From Sambucus nigra (taxonomy: Eukaryota; Streptophyta; Magnoliopsida; Dipsacales; Adoxaceae), in assembly GCA_949130495.1 (NCBI GenBank), contig OX422207.1:708818456-708882455 (forward strand): 64,000 nt of DNA, read 5' to 3'. The position numbers and the translations under genes were made by a program. Shown piece by piece: positions 48,084-59,720 of this stretch; position 1 is the first letter of the stretch; each line of letters opens with the position of its first letter. The notes under the pieces were generated by a model. The model did no database searches and was not told the origin of the DNA. It saw only the letters and a program-made list of their open reading frames with translations.

Positions 48084-49006
48084 AAATTAAAATTTCCAGA
48101 ATTACCTCAAAAACTTTCAGAATTTGCCCAGCAAAAAAATTACCCCAAAACAGTACCTGGAACCTAAAAACAAACTGAAAAAACAGAAAAAATAGTGTAA
48201 AAATAAAAAAAAATGGGAATTACATATTAACATGGTACTAATGTGCTCAATTATGAAAGAAGAATGATTGGGAGTGAACTACAACAATTGAGTCATCATT
48301 TCAATACGTCGAATCGATCAAGGAGTTCTTATTGACAACAAGGAATCATCAAAGTTCATCAAAGCCATGTGTGACAAAATAAGTGTGAGTTTGATGAACT
48401 AAACTTAATCAATATGCATACAAGTCCGGATTATTCATGATTATACAAACAATAGCATCATGATACGATGTTTCAACATAGGATTCGTGATGAAAACCCG
48501 TTTAAATTAATTTCCAACCAGACTCCCTCAATATATGAATTTTTTCAAGATCTTTAGAAATATATATCAATCTCTACTTAGAGAAAGTCCTATTGGCCCC
48601 AATTATGGCATTTATTTCTTTTTGTTGCCTTGATTTTCTTTTGGGCTCTTTGAAATGGTGGCTTTCACGACGAGTCAATTATACACTCTCGCAGCCCTTT
48701 CCCATGAACACTCAAAATATTTTCAATACAAATTCTCACATAAAACGGTTCTTACAAGCACAACTCCTCCTTAAGTTTACTTACGCGTAGATGACAAAAT
48801 TGAGATAAGAACGTCTCACCAAACTCAAATATGCAAGAGAAGTCAAACATTCATATAAACTCGTGCTTGTGTGCAAGGATGGCATATAAGCAAAGTCGAG
48901 TCAAAATTCATATCAACACCGAAACAACTCCATAGGGCAAAGGTTAAGATCATTCTAGGCATCAATAATAATGACCAAAAATCCTGGTCACATGAATAAT
49001 GAAAGA

Positions 49007-49025
49007 GGGGGGGGGGGGGGGGGGG
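49007..49025. repeat. G19 homopolymer
   Basis: Nineteen consecutive G, preceded by gaaaga. It lies on the strand opposite to element B's coding direction. Confidence 0.9.
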
Positions 49026-49239
49026 ATCAAGCACACTGATATCCCATATCAATTATGTAACCTCACGACTCAAAAAACAACAATCTTTTTGTATTTTCAA
49101 AAGTTTTTATAAAAAGCAAAATCTTTTTGTATTTTTCGAAAAGACTCAAATAAATAACAAAAACAAGAAACATGCCATAACATTAGCTAAATATAAAGCA
49201 AGATGAAAATACTACTGTATGACAAACCAACGAACAACC

Positions 49240-50373
49240 TCAATCGAAATGAGAAAGATGAGGAGAACCACGAGCAATGATGCGAGAATCACAGAGTTTT
49301 ATACCTAACGCTTCTAAATCCGACTTCTTAACCCAAGTGGGTGTGAACCGACGATTAGGGGTATTTGGAATCGAAAACGCTCTATACTTTCTTAGATCGT
49401 TCGTAAGATCGTAGAAAAACCATCTAAGATGACCTTTCCAACCGCAATGAGTGCAAGTGTAGATACGGTGAGGAGCATGTCCTATAGTCCGATTATGCCT
49501 TACGTTCCTAGGTGGTACTCTCCTAAAGTTCCTAGGAAGATCGCTTGCTGGCATGGTTTTGGCTTTGGGAGCAGGTGCGACATGATTATTAAAGCCAATA
49601 CCTCTCCGATTATCTTTGGTTTCGACGGTGCTTAAGATTTTGTCTAACTTTTCAGACCTAGCCTCCAATTCAAACTTAACTTTACTCGAATCTCTGAATT
49701 TTTCTTCAAGTTCACTTATCCTTGACTCAAGTAAATGCGTAGAATTTTCAAACTTCAGGATTTCCTTTTTCATAGTCTCCATCAATCTCCGAAGACTATC
49801 TCTCTCACCCTCGATATATTCTAGCTTCTCTCGAATTTTCTTTTCTTGTGCCCTAAGATCCTTAATTAAAGAATTGGAATTATATATTTCTATGGCACGT
49901 TCTTTCAATATAGCTACTAGTTTTATGTGTGCTTTCTTTGCTTTTAAAGTTTCTTCATACAATTCTTTGAAAGAAGTTTGCAAATCTCTCTCGTCTTCGC
50001 TCTCATCCTCACTCACCTCCTCCTCACTCTCAGGAGTATCAACATCAATGAATGCGGAAGAGTCATGCAAAGTTAAGTCTTTATCACTTTCATGACTAAC
50101 CACAAAGGTGGAAAGATCACGCTTACTGTCAAAAAAGTTTTCTTCTTCTAGGTCACTAACACTAAGGGTAGAAACACGATTTATCGGTTTATTAAAAATC
50201 TCCCTAAGTTTAGTGGGGTATTCATCTATCTTGTGATCAGAACCTTCGCAACAAAGACACTTTTCACAATCACCTTTATTGACCAGTTTTTTAAGAGCAG
50301 TTTTCATGTGTGATTTCCAATTAGATGATTTAAACGGGTGAATTCTAAAATCATCAAAACCATCAAAAGGCAT
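49240..50373 (-). CDS. Element B gag-like protein (about 377 residues)
   Basis: The frame is open from the PBS; the first ATG reads MPFDGFDDF at 50373. Parts in order: an N-terminal segment with a Cys cluster (CEKCLCCEG, residues ~36-44), a highly acidic stretch (EEEVSEDESEDERD), a long coiled-coil region (about residues 130-255, many Glu/Lys/Leu), a basic segment (RRVPPRNVRHNR) and a gag-type zinc knuckle CTHCGWKGH in which the fourth ligand Cys is Phe (WFFYD). This is the second half of a Sirevirus-type gag; the N-terminal capsid domain is missing. It would bind retroelement RNA or particles. It has no stops but probably impaired zinc binding. Confidence 0.75.
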   Translation of the reverse strand: MPFDGFDDFRIHPFKSSNWKSHMKTALKKLVNKGDCEKCLCCEGSDHKIDEYPTKLREIFNKPINRVSTLSVSDLEEENFFDSKRDLSTFVVSHESDKDLTLHDSSAFIDVDTPESEEEVSEDESEDERDLQTSFKELYEETLKAKKAHIKLVAILKERAIEIYNSNSLIKDLRAQEKKIREKLEYIEGERDSLRRLMETMKKEILKFENSTHLLESRISELEEKFRDSSKVKFELEARSEKLDKILSTVETKDNRRGIGFNNHVAPAPKAKTMPASDLPRNFRRVPPRNVRHNRTIGHAPHRIYTCTHCGWKGHLRWFFYDLTNDLRKYRAFSIPNTPNRRFTPTWVKKSDLEALGIKLCDSRIIARGSPHLSHFD

Positions 50374-50417
50374 ACCTAAAGTCACGGGATCACAAACACA
50401 ATAAAATAGTGCAACAA

Positions 50418-50429
50418 GATCTGATACCA
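50418..50429 (-). promoter_or_regulatory. Primer-binding site of element B
   Basis: The minus strand reads tggtatcagatc, matching the initiator Met-tRNA site except for the second-last base, three bases from the LTR. Confidence 0.85.
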
Positions 50430-50432
50430 ATT

Positions 50433-51492
50433 TGAAACGGCCCTTTAGTGTACTTTAGGTAAAAACCAACTTTGTTCCCATTTTAGTTGAAACCAATTTT
50501 AACTTCTTAAACCCTAAACATGCATCTAAGTGATTAAACTCATTTGATGAATATGTGGTAAACGAAACAATTTCACGAAAAATCCCCGAAGGGCAAAACC
50601 TTTTTATTTAACTATAATTTGTAAGAAAACGGCTTACGCGGATTACAATGAAATAAGTGCAACATAAGAAATACCCACAGGTGTCGGTTTTGATTTCTCG
50701 GCTGGACCTTTCCCTTTCCAAGAGGGCAGCAGTGAAGAAGAGAAACGACTTCTCCACATGATACTTCGTAAGGTCTCCTTCTACAATAGCACTCAGCTCT
50801 TCGGTTGTAGAGTTCTCCTCACAAAGTGCAACACGGTGTAGTGAATGGATTATCTTTCGGTAAACGCATTCAATATCATCTAACTTTGGAATTGAGTAAT
50901 ACGATCTTGAATAAACACCGAAAGATGAAAAACTTGTATGGGAAAAAGTTTCAGAATTGTTCCGCCTTCAAAAACATTTGCAGATACGTTTTATTTATAA
51001 ATGAGTTGCACAGAGTCCAAGAAAATGAAAACAGAAAAATCGAGGCGGCAGGTCATTCGAGCGAGATGAGATCTCATTCGCACGACATGTCAATGTCGTT
51101 TGAACGATTCTCAATCTCGTTCGAGCGAGATACAGTAAAAATAATATTTTTCCTTTTTAATTTAATTCTCAAATTTTCTTTAAACTATTTGGAACTTAGA
51201 AATATTTTTAAAACATAAAAGGATTTTATTCCCAAACATTTAAATCACCCTGTATTTAATCAATATACAGATTACCCAACTACTCACAAGTATTCATACC
51301 TGAGTGATCTTAAACATATGCAGCATTTCTTGACTTGTAATCTTCTTGAAAGCTTTGATTGCACATTCTTGGACTTGAACTTTGTCATAGGATTTAAATA
51401 AACTCCATAGAAAACTAGCCTAGACTTAATTTATTTTGTCCAGAATTAAGCCAATTAAAACAAATGAATATGCTAAGAATTATGTTCTTACA
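50433..51492 (-). repeat. Element B 5' LTR (right copy)
   Basis: 1060 bp; begins tgaaacggccc and ends gttcttaca in plus coordinates. Confidence 0.92.
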
Positions 51493-51497
51493 CTGAG
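51493..51497. repeat. Right TSD of element B (ctgag)
   Basis: Exact repeat of 9024-9028. Confidence 0.92.
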
Positions 51498-54400
51498 ACT
51501 TGTGATAGGGTAGGCATTGATGTAGTAGGTATTTTTTTTAGCTAACTTGATGGTTTTGGATACCCAAACATAAGTTTTTATATTGGGATTGATTGGCTAT
51601 TTATGTATTCGTCTCAAAAAAATTACGTAGGTAAAGCCATTATGTTTTTATACCAAGTTATGCCTAGATTTGAGGGTGTGGATACAACCTACTTATACAT
51701 TATTCTTGAGGAGATCTAAGAGGGGACCAGAGTGTCCCTAAATATGATTCCAACATTTCAAGAGTTCATTAATGTGTTCGAGTAGATTTCGGGTTTACCT
51801 CCCAATCGATAGATTGATTTTGTGATAGACTTAAGGATAGAACCAAAGCCCATAACTAAAGAACCATGTTTCAGGTCTCCTACGGATATGAAGGAGATTA
51901 GAGATAATTTTTAAAAAAAAATTAGCAGAGCTTCATTTGACTTTGCACTTCAACAATAGGTAAACGAGTTTTGTTCATAAAGAAAAAGGATGGATCTTTC
52001 CAGTTGTGTATCGATTACTATAAGTTGAATAAGGTGATGATGAATAATAAGTACCCACTATCGTGGATTGATGATATTTTTTATTAGTTGGAGGGAGATT
52101 CATTTTCTTTGGGGATTGATTTGAGATTTGATTATCACCAGTTGACAGTGAAAGGGGATCATGTACCCAAGACAACCTTCTTGACTCATTGTTTCTTATG
52201 AGTTTCAAGTGATTACATTTGGGTTGACTAATGCTCTAATGAATTTGGTGTTTCGACCATATCTGGACCAGTTCATCGTTGTCTTTATGGATGATATTCT
52301 AATCTATTCACAGATAGAGGATGAGCATGGATGAAATTTTGGATTCCATTATAAATTCTAAGAGATAATAATCTTTATGAGAAGTTCTCTAAATGAAACT
52401 TTTGTAAAAGATAAGTGAAGTTTTGGGGGCATGTTGTATCGACGAAGGGATTGTACATGGATTCGAGTAAGGTGTTAGTCATGTTGGATTGTGGACAACC
52501 CATGTCACCTACTAAGGTTCATATCATTTTGGGATTCGCTAATTATGATCGGAGATTACTTTGTGGTTTCTTGAATATGGAAGAACTAATGATCAAGTTA
52601 ATGAAGAAGAGCGCACCATTGCTTTAGAAGAGAAATTTCAACACACGTTCGACACTCTTAAGGAGAAATCGACTTCTGCACCGGTTCTTCCTTTGCCTAA
52701 GAATGGAGTAGAGTTATTTGTTTACGCTGGTGCTTCTCTCTAGATATTAGGTGAGGTTTTGATGCACAAGGACAAGTCAATTTATTATGTCTCTGAGAAT
52801 ATTAAACAACACAATGTTTATTATCAAACTCATAACTTAGAGTTGGTAGCAGTAGTATTTATCTTGCATGCATGAAGGAACAATCATTGGGGCGAGAAGT
52901 TTAATATTTTGAGTTATCATAAGAGCCTAAAATGCATGTTTAGATAAAAAAAATAATTGAATATGAGGCAATGCAGGTGGTTCGAACTGATTAAGGATTA
53001 CAAATTCATAATCCACTACCACCCAGGGAAGCCTAACGTGATGGAAAAAATTGAGCCATGGACCCAATAGTCGTCTATCGGCCCTTAAAAATTATAAGTT
53101 TGGCTCAATAGAGATGATTCACGAGTTAACTAAGGCAATCGTGAGTTTTATTGCAGTGATTCCCGAGATCGTGGTACGTATAATACGTGGGAAGTTACAT
53201 GATGAGCTGTCTAAGCGAAAGGTGATGGAGCTTCTCGCTACGAGTCTAACATTATTTTCAATTGTTTTTATAGAGGGATTCATTCAATGGGTAGGGTAGT
53301 GGTACCCTTGGATGAGAGTTGAGATAGGTTGTTATGGTGGAGGCACATGGTTCAAATTTTACAGTAAACAAAGAAGGGGATAAAATCTACCACGATGTAA
53401 AGAGACAGTATTAGTGAGGCAATATAAGGAAGGATGTGGTCGAGTTCATATTGAGATGAACTACTTGTACGATGGTAAAGGTATACCATCAAAAGGTGTC
53501 TGATGTGCCTCAAATAATATCTATTCTTGAGTGGAAATGGGATAGTATCATAATGGATTTTATCATAGGGATACATTTAAAACCTCAACAATATCTTACA
53601 ATTTGGGTGATTATTTATTGCCTCACAAAAGAAGATCATTTTTTGTCCATTAATAGTCTTTAGTCGACCGATCAACTTGTACATTTGTATGTGTCCAAAA
53701 TAGTTCGACTACTTGGGGTACCATTATTGATCATTTCATATCGAGGCACTACATTTATGACACATTTTTGGAAGAGTTTTTAATTTTCCATGGGGACTAA
53801 ACTGCAACTTAGCATGGCATACCATCGGCATACAGATGGCCAAACATAAATAGTTAACTAGGCAGTATAAGATATGTTGCTGGCATATGTAATGGATTTG
53901 AATGGGGGTTGGGAGACCTATTTGTCGTTGATTGAGTTTGCATATGAAAATAGTTATCAGAACTCCATTTATGTATGCGTTACTTTATGGGAAACTATGT
54001 TGATCATAGGTCTATTGGTAAGGCCATAGTGAGGGTAGATTGTTGGGACTAAAATTTATCAAAGAGATAATTGAGAAGATCAAGTTAATCAGGCAGAGAA
54101 TTAATGTCAATCAGGACATGAAGTAGAGTTATGCAAATAAAAATAGGAAATTGACGGAACTCTAGGTGGAAGAGCAGGTATTACTGTGGGTTTACCCTAT
54201 TAAGGGGTGATGATAATGAAAATCGAGGATATATAGGGCCCTTTATAATTACGAAAAAGGTAGGAAACTTTGAATATCTTCAAGAACTTCTGAGCCACCT
54301 AGATCGGGTGCATAATGTGTTTCACATCTTTCTACTTCAGGCGTTTGTACAACTTTAGGTCACATATAAACGTATTTACTTGAGTGAAATTTAGTTAGAC

Positions 54401-54677
54401 TCGGATGCATCATACACTGAACAATCAGTTAGTCTTTTGAATTAATGAATCCAAAAATTGCATTCCATAGAGATACCATTAGTATAAGTGCAGTGAATCA
54501 CCATAATGAGGAGGAATCCACTTGGGAGCACGAGGATTTGATGAGAAAAAAATATTTCCATTGGGTTTTACTAATTTATATGAGATGTTACTATTTGACT
54601 AAGTTATATGAGGGATTATTACTTTGATTTAGGTAAATGTGGGTTCAATTGTGAATTCTGCGAAAAAATTTCTTTTT
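51498..54677 (+). pseudogene. Element A pol remnant (protease end, RT, RNase H, integrase, chromodomain-like)
   Basis: Reading through many stops and shifts: protease end SFYIGIDWLF (~51570); [22 protein letters not shown] and an intact FMDD box (~52287); FGCGQP-like segment and RNase H linker (FGHVVSTKGL, ~52420); YHPGKPNV (~53020); integrase core segments WKWDSIIMDFI (~53530), and worn later parts; then a chromodomain-like tail HHNEEESTWEHEDLMRKKYF (~54497-54560). The order (protease, RT, RNase H, integrase, chromodomain-like) is that of Ty3/gypsy chromoviruses. It is far more decayed than element C. Confidence 0.82.
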
Positions 54678-54690
54678 ATTGGGGGGAGAT
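54678..54690 (+). promoter_or_regulatory. Polypurine tract of element A
   Basis: attggggggagat directly before the 3' LTR. Confidence 0.85.
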
Positions 54691-57327
54691 TATAATACCC
54701 CATAATTTAGGGGTATTTAATAATAGTTAACTAATAAATTTTGGAAATTTTATATTAATTATATTTTTGTTTATTATTTAAATGGAAATTAAATTTGAAA
54801 TAAAAACTTTGAATATTATTTACTATTGAATATTAAATACTAACTATTCAAATAGTATTTACTATTTACATAGGATGCTAAATAATATTTGTTATTAAAA
54901 TAGTATGTACGATTGACATGGGATGCTAAATATAAATTACAATTCAAATAGTATTTACTATTCACATAGGATGATAAATAGTATTTACTTTTTACATATG
55001 ATGCTAAATAATAATTACAATTTAAGAATTTAAATAAAATCCCGAGGATAGAATGCTCATTCTTATAAAACAACATTTCTTTTCACTCTATCCATTCTCT
55101 TATTCATTCTCTACTACCATTCTAATTTCAATACACAACCCAACCCAAAACATAATCCATTTTCAACCAAATTAAAATATTACATCTAAACAAATTATAT
55201 TATTTTATTACAGCCAAAAATTATATTTTTCTATAAAAGATATTTGAGACAACTTTCTATCTGTTCTAAAGGATTTTTGGAGGGCTAATTCAACTCCCTT
55301 TGAAGAAGAATTTCTTCTACAAATTTAGGGAATTATTTTCATCAATTGAGGAACAATTTTGGAAGGACTTTGTTTTATGATATTTTCTTATTATTTATTG
55401 AATGTTTTTACATTAAGTCAAGATAATTCTACTCTCTCCTGTCATGAAATAATAGTAATTTCTACTGAAAGAGTTTCTTTTTATAAATTCAAAAGTTTAT
55501 ATAAAGATAATTAAGGAGTATCTTGTTTTGCCCACACCTTTATAAAATCTAATTTTTGTGAATAAATTAAGGAATATAATTAATGTAATTATATATTTGA
55601 TTAATTTACCCTAATTTGGTGTGTGGAATTGGATTATGAATTGTACATTTTTAGTATGATTTAGATGTTAAATCTACGATTGAATGAATTAAATGTGTTG
55701 AAAATCATGGTAGTAAATTAATATCACGTCTTAATGTGTTAAATTTTATTTTAACACTTTTGGGAATTAGGGTTCTAATAAATATTAACTTCTTCGTCTC
55801 TGGTTGTATGTATTACGTTGAAGATCTGATATAGTCTAGAATTTTTTTAATATTATTTTTGTTTAGAAAATTATGAAACTTCATAATCTTATGTAAAATA
55901 TATTTTTCTAAAATTTCATGTTTAACTAAATCCCCAAAAGTTCATTTAGTACCTGGAAATGAGAACAATCGGTCTAAGTATATTTATCGACCTATAATAA
56001 TGTTAGAAAAGTGAATTTTAACCCTGCGTAAATTGAATGTTTCACGGGTCTTTGTAGGAAATAACGTTCTGGACAACTTTACTATTTTATGTTTTCCTAA
56101 ATTCCTGTTATAAGGACCCCATATTAACCAAGAATTATTCTGATAGCATAATGCTTGCAATTTTCTGAATGAATACACTACTGATTTATGGGCATTGAAA
56201 AATAGGCCTAAAGTGTATTTTTTAGGTCATGTGAGCGGAATAAAATACCTATTTTGGATTTTTGTGGAGAATCTATGCCTCACCCCACCACTTATAAAGT
56301 AGTATAATATTTAGAAGTAACTTAAGGGAATTTGAGAACATAAATTTCATAAAATGTGTTGGAATACATTAATGAAAAGTGGAATTTAAATTATGGAATT
56401 ATATCTAAAGTGGATAAATATCACTCTTATGTCGATAACTATACGCATGTGTCCACTTTTAGTATACTATTATTATGGATATGTTGCGTGGATAAGGTTG
56501 ATTTCATATTGTGAGGCTTAGTGATCCCAAAAGGGACTGGGCGCTAGACACGATTATGATGATTTTATTATTTGTTGTATTTCGGGTGGATAAGGTGAGG
56601 TTGAATTTGTGTTTATGATGAGATTTACTTGCGTTGTGAATTTTATTTTACTTTACATGTGTGAGGTCCTATATCTTCTCACGAGCCTTATTTATCGGTG
56701 AAATATTTAAATTGATTTTATATTTGTGAGACATTTTATGCATTGTAAGCCCCTCGACAAATGAAGAGGTAATACTAATTTATATGTTTATATAAAAGTT
56801 AATTTGAGAACTGTGGAATTATGATTTATACCCATGATTGATAGTTTTTCTACTTAAGTATCCAAGTTTTATGTTATTGAGGTGGGCTTGATCTGTCACG
56901 TTTTTTCAGGTGCTCCAGCATATTCAACCTAGTTTCCCACTCGAATACACAACCATTTATTCCACTCACCACCGAGTTTTGGAGATATAGTTGTTGAACT
57001 AGCTTTAGTTTTATTTAATTTACAGTTGAAAGATGTGAGGTTTACTTTATTCTTAGCATTTGTATTCAAATTTGTAGACAATATGATTTTGGGAGATTCG
57101 ATATGTACTTGTCCTTGTCTGATAACTCTTACTTTACATAGATATGGTGACTGTTTCTATACATATTATATGATTAATTGAGGTTTTCTCATATCGTTAT
57201 ACTTTGGTTTATCCTTACTCATTGATTCTATTTTTATGCTAGGGATGTTATTCAATTGAATGAAAAAATGTTTTATTCAGTTAATGAACTTTATCAATAT
57301 AATTATTAAAAATTATAGGGTGTCACT
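54691..57327 (+). repeat. Element A 3' LTR
   Basis: It starts tataatacccc and ends gggtgtcact, followed by TSD gtaat. About 2.6 kb. An acceptor-like ttttttcag|gtgctccag lies at about 56907-56917, the same position in the LTR as in elements C, E and F. Confidence 0.85.
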
Positions 57328-57332
57328 GTAAT
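57328..57332. repeat. Right TSD of element A (gtaat)
   Basis: Exact repeat of 6273-6277. Confidence 0.8.
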
Positions 57333-58907
57333 GGCTTTTGAGATACGGTGCAGTGGGAAGATTTTTTTTAGAATGTAAAAATAAGTGTTAATGTAGTTTT
57401 AATGCCCCTTACGTTTGAGCATTTATTTTCAGTATTAAATTACCTTGTGTGTCGGTGGGATTTAATATAATTGAGAATTAAAATGGAAATTTAAGATAAA
57501 TATTAATTTGTGTACAAGAGTTGATATTTATGTGAATTGTACATTTAATAGTGTGATAAAGTAGATACAATCAGACGGTATGTTATTTCGTCGTATGTGT
57601 GTAGAAGCGGCGGGAATTCATTATTTCTCAACCGAGGCATATATATGTGTGAGTTACATGAAGTTGGGATAGGACTTTTTATTATAGGAATCTCGGATGT
57701 TAATTTGGAGTGCATGGTTGATCCGAGATGGGTCGAGATAGCCAAAATGAGTGCCCGGGGTTTGTATTTGGGTTCCAGGGTCTTTTTGGTTGGTTGGACT
57801 CGAATAGTGGTATACGAGTCATTTTACGTGTGTATTATCATTTAAAGTTGGGATAAACAGATATATGGGTTATTAGGCTTAAGAGAGATTTATCCAATCT
57901 CATTTGTGAGAAACACACTTGAGAGAAACAAAAGAGAGAAGAGAAAGAGAAGAGAAATCTTGGGATTTTCCAGCTAAAGCACAACTACGAAGAGGATCTG
58001 GATTCTACCACTTTGAAGCAAGTGATTAAACTTGCTAAATAATTCTTTTGTGTGAATTATTGTATAACAAATTGTTGGGTTGTTGTGTTTTGGGTATTAA
58101 GGGTTGAATCTTGATTTTGTGTTGATGAAACCTTGAAATTAATGTTAGACATGGTTAAATATTGACTTTGTTGATAAATCTTTCATGTTGGTGATAAATA
58201 TATAATTTGGATGGTGGAAATATTGGTGGAGATGGGTTAGAAATGGGTTTTAGAGATTTGGGTAAAATCTTGTAGGATCAACGACTAAACAGACCGAATC
58301 AGTTTGGTTAGTCAACCTCGGATCGGTTCAATTTTAAGCAGCGGATCGATTCATTTTTGGAAGTCATCGGTTCGGTTCGGCTCTTTCAATGTAGTGGATC
58401 GGTTCGTTTTTTAAAACCATCAGTTCGGTTCGCATGGGACAGATTTCTAACTCATCTTTGACTCCTTTACAATTAGATTTAATGATTGAGAACCCTCTAA
58501 TATGAAGTGATATTAATATGTATGATATAAAAGGTGGGATAATGATAATATACAATGGTAGGGTGACATTAGGATGATTATGGAATTTATTAGTGAGACT
58601 AATACTCCGATTTCTTCAAAAATGTTTCTTGGGAGGATGAATTCATTTAAGATATGGGATACGGGATACTTGAGAGAAGTGTATCTTGAGTTCTATCAAA
58701 CTTGTGGATTAATCAATTGTACGATTTATTATTAAAGCTCAAGTGAGTGATTGAGTAATAAAGCCGATTGGGAATATATGTGAGGAAGTATAGGCATGTG
58801 TAATTAGTGATATACACAAGTAGCCGAGTTTATTGATATATACATATGGATATGAGATGGTATGTATAAGTATGATGTGTATATATATCTTGTGTATATG
58901 ATATATT
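57333..58907 (+). repeat. Gypsy LTR remnant G
   Basis: From about 57690 it shows the text shared with other Tekay-like LTRs here (ccgagatgggtcgagatagc, gtgcccggggtttg), a purine-rich leader, the donor-like tgaa|gcaagtg at 58018 and a cluster of cggatcggttc and cggttcggttcgg at 58315-58430. The left boundary is not clear and the LTR end is absent, being cut off at 58908. Confidence 0.6.
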
Positions 58908-59720
58908 TGTAACACCTCGTATTTTTATTATATTAAATAATTATAGAATTTATTATTATTGTTCGATTAATTAAATTAAAAATGTGAGAAAATTAATTAT
59001 TAATTAATCCGGATTAAGAATAAATATTAACTAGCGTGACAAGGGTTAATACTTATTGTTGAGAATTATGGAATATTACTGTGTGAATACATAATAAAAA
59101 ATTATGAAATTTTATAAATTGTCAAGAGTGGGAAATACGACAGTTTGGTACATTAAGTCAGGACGTGTGCGTGAGTTGTGTCATGACTAATTTAACGGAT
59201 TAAAGAAATAAATTATTTTTTAAGTAACTCGTATGGTAATTTCGAGTGCGCGTTTGAGTCCAGAACGGTTGAGATAGTCAGAAAACTCTACCCGGGTATT
59301 TTATTTGGACTCCGGGATATTTTTAGGCCTAACCGACAACCTGTATGGGTATTTTTGTCCTTTGAAATTTTGGGGGAATGTTATGGACGAAAATTAGGAA
59401 ACTAAATATGGATGTACGTGGGTGAAAGAGAATTATGAGTTCTAAACCTATGAGAGAGAAAAGAGAGAGGCACAGAGGAAGGAAGAAGGATCCATAGGAG
59501 TTCTTAGTGCATAACTCAAGAACTCACACCAAAAATCGCACTAAAGCGTAGATCGGGAGACGAGGAACGCACCTATACCAATATCACTAGCGGATCAGAC
59601 CTTCGAAATTGAGCCAAGTGTATATTACTTTCTTTATTTTAGAACCATTTATGTTCATTGATTAGGCACAAATTCTTCCCATTTATCCCCTCAATTTAGA
59701 AGCTTTTACCGCGCCGCAAA
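58908..59720 (+). repeat. Gypsy LTR remnant H
   Basis: It starts tgtaacacctcg and parallels the first 700 bases of the element C LTR in layout (gttgagatagtcagaaaa, cgtagatcgggagacgagga). It carries a worn donor-like gag|ccaagtg at 59614. It is cut off by the Athila-like element; the boundary is approximate. Confidence 0.65.

Larger units (their letters stand above)
47424..49239 (-). other. Element B spacer between gag-like gene and PTP gene
   Basis: No coding region recognised. In an autonomous Sirevirus this interval would hold protease, integrase, RT and RNase H; none is visible. It contains the palindrome cluster at 47950-48083 and a G19 run at 49007-49025. Confidence 0.7.
9029..51492 (-). 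mobile_element. Element B: Sirevirus-like non-autonomous LTR element
   Basis: Two LTRs of about 1.06 kb (9029-10094 and 50433-51492) lie in the same orientation with TSD ctgag. PBS (50418-50429) and PPT (10095-10110) place the element on the minus strand. Removing element C and its TSD leaves about 7.0 kb. On the minus strand the order is LTR, PBS, gag-like gene, palindrome cluster, plant transposon protein gene, a very short hydrophobic ORF, two PPT-like boxes, LTR. No protease, integrase or RT is visible, so it is probably non-autonomous. Repeated PPT boxes are known for Sireviruses, which supports that affiliation. Confidence 0.85.
6278..57327 (+). mobile_element. Element A: old Ty3/gypsy (Tekay-like) host of the nest
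   Basis: The 5' LTR starts at 6278 and the 3' LTR is 54691-57327, with TSD gtaat. Removing the insertion of B and its TSD leaves about 8.6 kb. The protease reads across B's insertion point, which proves that 8311-9028 and 51498 onward belong together. RT, integrase and a chromodomain-like tail are recognisable but full of stops. The 5' LTR end and PBS have been lost. By eye it is the most decayed LTR element of the stack, as expected for the outermost layer. Confidence 0.8.

Noticed and set aside
49007..49025. G19 tract as a PPT of a plus-strand element
   Set aside because: No LTR start follows it; more likely a homopolymer expansion or assembly error.
49616..50095. 159-residue plus-strand frame rich in Ser and Leu
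   Set aside because: It is the antisense shadow of the coiled-coil part of the element B gag-like gene.
50505..50520. Telomere-like aaccctaaac
   Set aside because: A single unit inside the element B LTR; no tandem array.
57327..57340. A new LTR starting tgtaatgg directly after the element A 3' LTR
   Set aside because: gtaat there is explained as the right TSD of element A, matching 6273-6277 exactly.
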